DNA from: CAYOBW01 sp964402115
Lineage (GTDB): Bacteria > Verrucomicrobiota > Kiritimatiellia > UBA8416 > CAYOBW01
NCBI GenBank assembly: GCA_964402115.1
Contig: CAYOBW010000356.1
Span: 1 to 6,775, forward strand
Length of the DNA stretch: 6,775 nt
Direction: 5' to 3'
Under the pieces are notes generated by a model. That model worked only from the letters and a program-made list of their open reading frames with translations, ran no database searches and was not told the DNA's origin. The number at the start of each line of letters is the position of its first letter. Position 1 is the stretch's first letter. This document shows, one piece after another, positions 1 through 6,010 of this stretch. The translations under genes and the position numbers were made by a program.

Positions 1-1008
<1,008 letters not shown>

Positions 1009-1051
1009 GCTGTGTTCCCTCCCTTTCACTTGTTTGTTTGCGACTCTGTTC

Positions 1052-2302
1052 TCAGGCTTGGGGACTTTGTGCGGCGAGCGCCGGCGCGTCGGGGTTGACC
1101 GCCGGACCGAAGTAGCGCAGGACCACCAGCGGCTCCACGGGCGAGAGGTTCCTGAACGTCACCCCCGCCTGCGCCGCGGCCTCGGTGCAGAACACCTCGT
1201 CCTCGGTCATCTCGCCGAAGCGGATGAGCTTCGGGCAGTCCAGCGTCAACCCGTTCATGCAGCCGTGGCCCTGCACGGTGATGAGGCCGTAGGCGCCCTT
1301 GTCCTTGATCGTGCACGTCGCCCCGGGATCGACGGTAAGCTCCTTCGCCGTGAAGAGCTGCTCGCCGTTGATCTTCCCGTAGACGATCCAGCGGTCCATG
1401 AAGCCCTCGGGCGCCGTGGCGGCGACCGGCAGGGGCTCGAGGTAGTGGTTCGCCTTGAAGTTCGGGTCGACGTTGGCTTCCCAGTCGAGCTCCTCCACGA
1501 TGAAGTCGAGATCCCGGTGCTTCGCGCGGGGCATGTCCTTGACCAGCAGGGACCAGGGCACTTCGCGCCCCTCCACGAGGTTCTGGTACATGCCGAAGAC
1601 GTCCGAGCCCCACTGCGGCTCGTAGGTGCAGAGCGAGCCGGGGGCATGCAGGATACCCGGCCCCACCAGCCAGCCGCTGCCCGGCTTCAGGCGGTAGGCC
1701 TGGGACAGGTCGAGGATGCCGTTCTCGCCCTTGTTCCAGTTCTCCAGGCACCGGCGCACCTGCGCCTTCGTCACGCCGGGGTTCAGGCCGAAGAAGGTGT
1801 AGGGGAAGTTGTTCCCCACGTTGTTGTGCTGGCGCGGGAAGTAGTACGACTCGGGCTTCCCTTCGCGGCCGACCAGCTGCGCGTGCTTCTGGGCCTGGTG
1901 CATGTGCAGCGGAATCGGCCCCATGTTGTCGAAGAACTTGCTGTAGACCGGCCAGCGGCCGTACTTGCGCCAGATCCGCGGGCCCACGATCTCCTCCCCG
2001 CAGGCGGCGACCGCGTCGGCGAGCGTGAACCGGCGCTTGCCGTGCACGACGTAGCTCAGCCCCTCGTCGGGCGTGCGGTTCTCGTTGGCGGCGGGCGTGG
2101 TCGAGGCGAACCAGCGCTCGTCGATGCCGCCGCGGTTCAGACCGAAGGCGTACAGGTCATCCGGATGCAGCTTGAGCCGCCGCCCCGGGTGCAGGAACGA
2201 CCGCGGCACCCAGCACGGGGCCAGCCGCAGCAGGCCCCCGCCCGCATCCAGCGCCCGCCGCGCCAACGTCGCCACCGATTCCGCCTTGCGTTTCTTCGCC
2301 AT
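1052..2302 (-). CDS. Cupin protein related to class I mannose-6-phosphate isomerase
   Basis: This is a 416-residue cytoplasmic protein without a signal peptide. The ATG at 2302 is preceded by GGGGGAG at 2312-2318, 9 bp away. The first half carries a cupin metal-site pattern: PLHMHQ (residues 131-136, H133 and H135), GKPE (148-151, E151), and GPGILHAPG (214-222, H219), followed by YEPQWGSDVF. This arrangement matches the phosphomannose isomerase-type metal site, in which Gln, His, Glu and His bind zinc. Here the first ligand position is His instead of Gln. The C-terminal part (about 300-400) has the short beta-strand pattern of a second cupin-like domain. Known family members interconvert mannose-6-phosphate and fructose-6-phosphate, but this branch is divergent and may act on another sugar or keto-sugar. 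It sits between the DUF1080 gene (48 bp upstream) and the TIM-barrel gene (43 bp downstream), so a role in the same sugar pathway is likely. The C-terminal tail (DAPALAAQSPQA) looks disordered. Confidence 0.85.
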   Translation of the reverse strand: MAKKRKAESVATLARRALDAGGGLLRLAPCWVPRSFLHPGRRLKLHPDDLYAFGLNRGGIDERWFASTTPAANENRTPDEGLSYVVHGKRRFTLADAVAACGEEIVGPRIWRKYGRWPVYSKFFDNMGPIPLHMHQAQKHAQLVGREGKPESYYFPRQHNNVGNNFPYTFFGLNPGVTKAQVRRCLENWNKGENGILDLSQAYRLKPGSGWLVGPGILHAPGSLCTYEPQWGSDVFGMYQNLVEGREVPWSLLVKDMPRAKHRDLDFIVEELDWEANVDPNFKANHYLEPLPVAATAPEGFMDRWIVYGKINGEQLFTAKELTVDPGATCTIKDKGAYGLITVQGHGCMNGLTLDCPKLIRFGEMTEDEVFCTEAAAQAGVTFRNLSPVEPLVVLRYFGPAVNPDAPALAAQSPQA

Positions 2303-2350
2303 GTCGCGTTTCTCCCCCTGTTAGCCCGGGGATGCTCCCCGGCGCGCGCG

Positions 2351-2977
2351 TCAATCTTTCGGTTCCTCGCCCGCCGCCACGAGGCGGAGCTCCAGCCGCC
2401 TCACCGTGATCTTCATGTTCCTGGCTTCATTCCCGCCGTGGACCTGCACGCCGATGCGCCCTTTGGCGTGTGTGCTGTCTTTCACGTCGGCCACTTTCCG
2501 GCCGTTGAGCCACATGACCACGCGGTCGCCGTTGGCGAACACCCGCCCCTCATTCCAGCCGTCGCGGTTCTCCAGGCTCTCGTCCAGGTTCTTGGCGAGG
2601 AACAGCTTGCCGGGACAGTACAGCGTGCCGCTGAACGCCACCGGGTTGGTGTACTTGAGGATGTCGAACTGGTACTGGTTGCGGAACCAGATGCCGCTGT
2701 TGGCCGGCCAGTTCACCTTGTAGGTGAACCGCAGCTCGAAGTTGTCGAATGAATTGGTGGTGTAGAGATCGCCACCCTTGCCGTCGGTCTGGGTGCCGAC
2801 CAGGCAGCCGTCCTCGACGGTGTAGACCGCGGCGCCCTCCTGCTTCCAGCCCGCGAGATCCTTGCCGTTGATGAGGCTGGTCCAGCCCGTTGCGTCGTCC
2901 GCCGCCGCGGCCGCGAGCGCCAGGCCGAGCAGCCCCGCCATGATTCCGCCAGCCCTTCTGCCTGCACGTGCCTGCAT
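2351..2977 (-). CDS. Secreted DUF1080 / 3-keto-disaccharide hydrolase-family protein
   Basis: I chose the ATG at 2977 (208 residues) over a GTG at 3019. It has GGAGAG at 2982-2987 just upstream, and it places a normal signal peptide at the N-terminus: basic residues at R4, R7 and R8, a hydrophobic stretch about 12-22, and likely cleavage in the alanine run at 22-26. The mature part is a single DUF1080 domain (PF06439, a concanavalin-like beta-sandwich). Its hallmarks are W32 followed by NGKDLAGW (37-44), ELRFTYKV (81-88), SGIWFRN (94-100), YQFDIL (102-107), WNEGRVFANGDRVVMWLNG (141-159) and GRIGVQVHGG (173-182). The family hydrates or hydrolyses 3-keto sugars, acting with a glycoside 3-dehydrogenase and a TIM-barrel lyase in several Bacteroidetes systems; that assignment is from family knowledge. 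The protein is exported, so its substrate is met in the periplasm or outside the cell. It is the first gene of the minus-strand operon and faces the divergent regulatory region. Confidence 0.9.
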   Translation of the reverse strand: MQARAGRRAGGIMAGLLGLALAAAAADDATGWTSLINGKDLAGWKQEGAAVYTVEDGCLVGTQTDGKGGDLYTTNSFDNFELRFTYKVNWPANSGIWFRNQYQFDILKYTNPVAFSGTLYCPGKLFLAKNLDESLENRDGWNEGRVFANGDRVVMWLNGRKVADVKDSTHAKGRIGVQVHGGNEARNMKITVRRLELRLVAAGEEPKD

Positions 2978-2981
2978 GTCG

Positions 2982-2987
2982 CTCTCC
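2982..2987 (-). promoter_or_regulatory. Ribosome binding site deciding the DUF1080 start
   Basis: GGAGAG on the minus strand ends 4 bp before the ATG at 2977; its GGAG core is 6 bp away. The alternative GTG at 3019 has only a GC run upstream and would add 14 residues before the signal peptide. Confidence 0.7.
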
Positions 2988-3051
2988 GTGATCTGCGGTC
3001 GATTGCCGGACAAACGCACCCGCGGCCCCCGGCCCGGGTTCGTAACAGCGT

Positions 3052-3102
3052 CACATCGCGGAGAAAGTGCCAGATTCGAAGCCGAAGTGCAAACGCGATG
3101 TG
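3052..3102. repeat. 9-bp inverted repeat, possible operator
   Basis: CACATCGCG at 3052-3060 is matched exactly by its reverse complement CGCGATGTG at 3094-3102, with 33 bp between the arms. The arms are too far apart for a tight hairpin but suit a looped or dimeric regulator site. A TTCGAA palindrome (3075-3080) sits almost at the centre. It could also be chance in GC-rich DNA. Confidence 0.4.
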
Positions 3103-3108
3103 CAAGCG
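3087..3108 (+). repeat. Direct repeat GTGCAAACG / GTGCAAGCG, possible operator
   Basis: Two 9-bp copies, differing at one base, start at 3087 and 3100 (13-bp period). A third related element, GTGCCAG, starts at 3067. They overlap the right arm of the inverted repeat. The TGCAAACG core resembles half-sites of LacI-family operators, but the copies are direct rather than inverted, so the link is weak. Confidence 0.35.
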
Positions 3109-3144
3109 TTTTTCGGCGGGCTGTCCTAATCCGGCATTTTCCCG

Positions 3145-3174
3145 TTGTTAACTGTTAAAGCGCCGCTCTATCTT
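3145..3174 (+). promoter_or_regulatory. Possible sigma-70-like promoter for the EF-hand/sigma unit
   Basis: TTGTTA at 3145-3150 (4 of 6 matches to the -35 consensus) is followed after 18 bp by TATCTT at 3169-3174 (4 of 6 to the -10 consensus). It lies in the most AT-rich part of the intergenic region, about 50 bp upstream of the EF-hand ATG. TGTTAA is repeated at 3146-3151 and 3153-3158, overlapping the -35, which could be a regulator site. An ECF-type promoter cannot be excluded. Confidence 0.3.
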
Positions 3175-3212
3175 GGGGATGGACGCGGGCGCGAAGCACA
3201 AACCGAATCAGC

Positions 3213-3217
3213 GGAGG
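3213..3217 (+). promoter_or_regulatory. Ribosome binding site deciding the EF-hand protein start
   Basis: GGAGG lies 9 bp before the ATG at 3227. It supports that start over the in-frame start at 3173, which would put 18 mostly hydrophilic residues before the signal peptide. Confidence 0.7.
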
Positions 3218-3226
3218 CACGAGACG

Positions 3227-3586
3227 ATGCAGACGAAACACTTCCTTCCTTTGGCCGCGTGTGTGGTGGCGTTGACCCTTCCGGTCGCCGGTTTCGCCAA
3301 GGACAAGGGCGGGGACAACGCGGCGGGCGCGGCCGGCGTGAAGAAAGAGCAGGGGCCCATGACGGCCAAGCAGGTGCTGAAGCGCTTCGACAAGGACAGC
3401 AACGGCCAGATCGCCGCCGACGAGCTGGACAAGCTGCGCAAGATGTTCGGCGGCAAACAGCGCGAGAGCCTGAAGGCTTTCGACACGAACAACGACGGCA
3501 CGCTGGACGACGCGGAAGTCGCGGCCATCGCGACCGCGGCCCAGGCTCCGGCCGGCGGCAAGGGCAAGGGCAAGCGCAACAAGTAG
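3227..3586 (+). CDS. Small exported EF-hand calcium-binding protein
   Basis: This is a 119-residue protein. Its N-terminus is a signal peptide (MQTKH, then a hydrophobic stretch to about residue 23, with likely cleavage after GFA at 22-24). An LAAC at 9-12 matches a lipobox, but the hydrophobic stretch before it is too short and continues after it, so ordinary export seems more likely than a lipoprotein. Two canonical 12-residue EF-hand loops follow: DKDSNGQIAADE (55-66) and DTNNDGTLDDAE (86-97). Both keep the acidic or polar residues at positions 1, 3 and 5, Gly at 6, a hydrophobic residue at 8, and Glu at 12, so both should bind calcium. The C-terminus is a short basic, glycine-rich tail (KGKGKGKRNK). 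Paired exported EF-hand proteins are frequent in PVC bacteria, mostly without known function. The sigma factor gene begins 49 bp downstream on the same strand, with no clear terminator between, so the two may be co-transcribed. Confidence 0.88.
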   Translation: MQTKHFLPLAACVVALTLPVAGFAKDKGGDNAAGAAGVKKEQGPMTAKQVLKRFDKDSNGQIAADELDKLRKMFGGKQRESLKAFDTNNDGTLDDAEVAAIATAAQAPAGGKGKGKRNK

Positions 3587-3624
3587 CAGCGGGCGCTTGC
3601 GCAAGAGGCCGGCTGACGGTGCGG

Positions 3625-3630
3625 AAGGGA
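3625..3630 (+). promoter_or_regulatory. Ribosome binding site deciding the sigma factor start
   Basis: AAGGGA ends 5 bp before the ATG at 3636. The upstream TTG at 3597 sits inside a CTTGCGCAAG palindrome, has no comparable site, and would add 13 non-conserved residues. Confidence 0.65.
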
Positions 3631-3635
3631 CGAAC

Positions 3636-4184
3636 ATGCCGCCCACAACCGAAACGCCGACGGAGCGGCAGAAGCGGCTGGTGCTGCTCCTGACTCAGCA
3701 CCGTCGGCGCCTCTTTTCTTACATCTATACGTTGGTGCCCGATCGGCACGCGGCCGAGGACTTGCTGCAGGAAACCAGCCTCGTGGTCTGCGAGAAGTTC
3801 GACACGTTCGAGCCGGGCACCGACTTCGCCGCCTGGGCCTGCCAGATCGCCTACTGGGAAGTGCGGGCGGCCCGACAGAAGTACGCCCGCGCGAAGGTGC
3901 TCTTCGACCAGGACGTGCTGGATGCCGTGGTCGAGACGACCCAGGTGCTGGCAGCGGAGGTGGAGCCGCGCCACGAGGCCCTGGCCCACTGCCTGGCCAA
4001 GCTGCATCCGCGCGACCGCGAACTGCTGCTCGTGCGCTATGAACCCGGTGGCGGCGTGGCCGAGGCCGCCCGCCGCACGGGGCGCTCGCTGGTGGCGGCC
4101 TACAAGGCGCTCGCCCGCCTGCGCCGGCTCCTTTTCGATTGCGTCAATCAACGGCTCAGCGTGGAGGGTGTCGCATGTCCCTGA
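3636..4184 (+). CDS. ECF-type RNA polymerase sigma factor (Rhodopirellula/Verrucomicrobium family)
   Basis: This is a 182-residue sigma factor. I chose the ATG at 3636, which has AAGGGA 5 bp upstream, over a TTG at 3597. Sigma region 2 spans about residues 22-86, with the core-binding and -10 recognition segment AEDLLQETSLVVCEKF (40-55) and then FAAWACQIAYWEVR (64-77). Region 4 spans about 110-170: LHPRDRELLLVRY (123-135) leads into a helix-turn-helix, AEAARRTGRSLVAAYKALARL (142-162). There is no sigma region 3, as is normal for ECF factors. The length and motifs fit the family abundant in planctomycetes and Verrucomicrobia. Its stop overlaps the start of the FecR-LamG gene by 10 bp, which suggests translational coupling and a sigma/anti-sigma pair. 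Its target promoters are unknown; self-regulation and control of nearby sugar genes are both possible. Confidence 0.92.
   Translation: MPPTTETPTERQKRLVLLLTQHRRRLFSYIYTLVPDRHAAEDLLQETSLVVCEKFDTFEPGTDFAAWACQIAYWEVRAARQKYARAKVLFDQDVLDAVVETTQVLAAEVEPRHEALAHCLAKLHPRDRELLLVRYEPGGGVAEAARRTGRSLVAAYKALARLRRLLFDCVNQRLSVEGVACP
4163..4168 (+). promoter_or_regulatory. Ribosome binding site of the FecR-LamG gene, inside the sigma gene
   Basis: GGAGGG lies within the last codons of the sigma gene and 6 bp before the ATG at 4175. It fixes that start over an earlier in-frame start at 4139 and supports coupled translation of the two proteins. Confidence 0.75.
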
Positions 4185-5794
4185 GCGACAACGAACGGCT
4201 GGAGCTGCACGCCCTTTGCGACGCCCGCGTGGACGGTGCCAGCACGCCCGCCCAGTTCGAGCGCCTGCAGGCGCTGCTGCGCGCCTCGCCCGAGGCGCGC
4301 GCGAGCTATGTACGGCTGATGGCGCTTTCCGCCAGCCTGCTCGACTACGCTGGCGAGATGCAGGCGGACGCCCCGACCGGGAAGGCGGAAGCTGCCCCTC
4401 CCCCCGCCACGCGCCGGTGGCTGGCGTGGGGCGGCGGGCTCGCGGCCGCGGCGCTGCTGCTGGTGGCGCTCGGGGTCGGTTTGCGGCAGCGGCCCGACAG
4501 CGGCGAACGGCTTGACGAACCAGAGGCCGTGGCCCACCTCTCCGGCCAGCGCGCCGGCCAGTGGCGCGGCCCGCCGCCCGCCCCCGGCGGCGAACTGCGG
4601 GCCGGCGAGCGGCTCGAGCTGTCCGTGGGCTATGCCGAGGTGACGTTCGATTCCGGCGCACAGCTGGTGCTGACCGGCCCGTGCGTCGTCGTGATCCGCT
4701 CCGCCTGGGAGGCCGGCCTCGAGGCCGGGTCGGTTACCGTGCGCGTGCCGCCCGAGGCGTTGGGCTTCCGGGTGCAGCACGCGCAGGTCGAGGTGGTGGA
4801 TCTCGGCACCGAGTTCAGCATGGTGGCCGGCGCGGATGGCGCGGCGGAGGTGTTCGTGCTCAAGGGCAGCGTCGAGGCCCGCCCGTGCGCCGACCCGGGC
4901 CAGCCGCCGGCGCGGCTGCTGCTGGCCGAACGGCAGGCCCGCCGTTTTGCGCCGCACGCCGTGACCGAGGTGGCCGACCGGGAGCGCAAGCTGCAGCGCC
5001 TGGCGCGCGAAGTGCGGCTCGACTCCTGCCTGCAGCCGGCCGGCGCGGTGCACTGGTCGTTCGATCGGGCGGAAGGCGCCGTCTCCCCGGCGCGGATCGA
5101 GGGGCGCGTGGCCGGGCGTTTCGATGCCGAGCTAGCGGGCGGCGGGCCGGGGGCGGGCGGCGGCGTCGGTCGCTGGGCTGGCGCGCTGCCGTGCGCGGAA
5201 GGGCGCCACGCCTCCGCGCCGCTGCCGGCGTTTGTGCGCCGCGCCCCGTACACGGTCGCCTGCTGGGTGCGCATCCCGGACGGCGTGCGGCTGTCCGATT
5301 CGGGCGCGGTCGTCGCGTGGCGGGCGGCGGGCGCAACGGACGCCCCGCCCTTCAGCCTGACGCGAAACGACGAACCGGGTCGCGGTGTGCTCGGCGCCCT
5401 GCGCTGCAGCGTGGGGCGCAGCGTCGTGGTGGGCTCCACCGGGCTGTGCGACGGTCGCTGGCACCACGTCGCCGTCGTGGTCCGGCGCGGCTCCCGCTCC
5501 TCCGGCAAGCTGCAGGTCAAATCGTACGTGGACGGCAAGCTCGAGAACGTCTCGGCGCGGTACCAGGCAAAACGCGAGGACCCCGGTCCGCGGCGCCTGC
5601 GCGTCACGGCGGAGGCGGGCCGCGACCGCTGCTGGATCGGCCGGCTGCCCTCCTCGGTCGGCGCCGAGAGCGGCTTCCGCGGCGACATCGATGAACTGGT
5701 CCTCGTGGACCGCGCCCTGACCGCCTCGGAGATCCGCCACCTGAAGCACGAGAACCGCCTGCCCGCGGCGGGTCTGCTGGCCGATGCCCAGTGA
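4175..5794 (+). CDS. Membrane FecR-domain protein with C-terminal LamG domain (probable anti-sigma factor/sensor)
   Basis: This is a 539-residue single-pass membrane protein. Residues 1-80 are a cytoplasmic, mostly helical region (SDNERLELHALCDARVDG, then FERLQALLRASPEARASYVRLM at 28-49) typical of PVC anti-sigma proteins. No full zinc anti-sigma HxxxCxxC motif is present, only H12 and C15. A transmembrane segment lies at about 83-103. The extracytoplasmic FecR domain follows (about 115-260), with the hallmark VEVVDLGTEFSM (205-216) and VFVLKGSVEA (226-235). A glycine-rich linker (321-331) leads into a LamG/concanavalin-like domain (about 290-525) with DGRWHHVAVVV (426-436), SYVDGKL (450-456) and FRGDIDELVLVDRALTASEI (501-520). 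FecR proteins control a partner sigma factor across the membrane; LamG domains bind glycans or proteins, often with calcium. I infer that it holds or activates the sigma factor encoded just upstream (10-bp overlap) in response to an external ligand. It has the highest GC content in the window. Confidence 0.9.
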   Translation: MSLSDNERLELHALCDARVDGASTPAQFERLQALLRASPEARASYVRLMALSASLLDYAGEMQADAPTGKAEAAPPPATRRWLAWGGGLAAAALLLVALGVGLRQRPDSGERLDEPEAVAHLSGQRAGQWRGPPPAPGGELRAGERLELSVGYAEVTFDSGAQLVLTGPCVVVIRSAWEAGLEAGSVTVRVPPEALGFRVQHAQVEVVDLGTEFSMVAGADGAAEVFVLKGSVEARPCADPGQPPARLLLAERQARRFAPHAVTEVADRERKLQRLAREVRLDSCLQPAGAVHWSFDRAEGAVSPARIEGRVAGRFDAELAGGGPGAGGGVGRWAGALPCAEGRHASAPLPAFVRRAPYTVACWVRIPDGVRLSDSGAVVAWRAAGATDAPPFSLTRNDEPGRGVLGALRCSVGRSVVVGSTGLCDGRWHHVAVVVRRGSRSSGKLQVKSYVDGKLENVSARYQAKREDPGPRRLRVTAEAGRDRCWIGRLPSSVGAESGFRGDIDELVLVDRALTASEIRHLKHENRLPAAGLLADAQ

Positions 5795-5855
5795 CCGAGT
5801 CGGCTACGAGGGAGGCATGCCCGCCACCGCCTCCCACCTGTCCGCAACGCGACAT

Positions 5856-5896
5856 CCACGGGCTGGCGCCCGCGGCTACGGGCCACGGGCTACGGG
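5856..5896 (+). repeat. Short imperfect direct repeats (CCACGGGCT and GGCTACGGG)
   Basis: CCACGGGCT occurs at 5856-5864 and 5883-5891. GGCTACGGG occurs at 5874-5882 and 5888-5896. The two units interlock in a degenerate tandem pattern. It could be a remnant of a dispersed intergenic repeat or local slippage. Confidence 0.5.
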
Positions 5897-5926
5897 TTGA
5901 CGGGAGACGGCCGACTTTCTGTGCAG

Positions 5927-5958
5927 CCGCGCCCTCCAGGGCGTGGGCTTCTTCTTTC
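5927..5958 (+). terminator. Probable intrinsic terminator of the sigma/FecR-LamG unit
   Basis: A GC-rich stem pairs 5927-5934 with 5939-5946 (8 pairs, one a G-U wobble) around a TCCA loop. Two bases later comes the T-rich tract TTCTTCTTTC (5949-5958). It lies about 130 bp after the FecR-LamG stop. Confidence 0.5.
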
Positions 5959-5988
5959 GAGCGGCACCGGCGGCGGATGGCGAAAGAA
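5952..5988. repeat. 8-bp inverted repeat beside the terminator
   Basis: TTCTTTCG at 5952-5959 pairs perfectly with CGAAAGAA at 5981-5988 across 21 GC-rich bases. It overlaps the T tract of the terminator, so the two structures would compete. It may help end transcription from the opposite side. Confidence 0.4.
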
Positions 5989-5997
5989 CGGATGGCG
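5974..5997 (+). repeat. 9-bp direct repeat CGGATGGCG
   Basis: Two exact copies start at 5974 and 5989 (15-bp period), just beyond the end of the heparinase gene. No function is evident. Confidence 0.4.
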
Positions 5998-6010
5998 TTC
6001 GTCCGTATCC

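Larger units (their letters stand above)
2978..3226. other. Divergent intergenic region with probable control elements
   Basis: These 249 bp separate the start of the minus-strand sugar operon from the start of the plus-strand EF-hand/sigma unit, so promoters for both should lie here. The part near the DUF1080 gene is GC-rich (3020-3040), while 3105-3175 is noticeably more AT-rich. The region holds a 9-bp inverted repeat, repeated GTGCAA elements, a doubled TGTTAA, and a weak sigma-70-like promoter, each listed separately. I found no convincing minus-strand promoter and no small gene. Confidence 0.6.
5795..6010. other. Convergent intergenic region with terminator and small repeats
   Basis: These 216 bp lie between the ends of two converging genes, so terminators for both are expected. 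A plus-strand intrinsic terminator, an 8-bp inverted repeat and two sets of short direct repeats are visible and listed separately. I see no credible gene. A clear minus-strand terminator for the heparinase gene is not evident: a 5-bp stem at 5986-6000 (GAACG/CGTTC, 5-base loop) followed on the minus strand by a short TTTC is the best candidate, and it is weak. Confidence 0.6.

Noticed and set aside
3235..3262. EF-hand protein as a lipoprotein (LAAC lipobox-like motif)
   Set aside because: Only a few hydrophobic residues precede the Cys and the hydrophobic stretch continues well past it, which fits an ordinary signal peptide better.
3596..3605. CTTGCGCAAG palindrome between the EF-hand and sigma genes as a terminator
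   Set aside because: It has no loop and no T tract, so it cannot act as an intrinsic terminator.
3168..4661. A 497-codon minus-strand open frame opposite the EF-hand, sigma and FecR genes
   Set aside because: It is Arg/Ala/Pro-rich low-complexity translation antisense to three well-supported genes.
4148..5886. Several long frames on both strands within the FecR-LamG gene
   Set aside because: They are products of the very high GC content; only the 4175-5794 frame shows domain motifs and a ribosome site.
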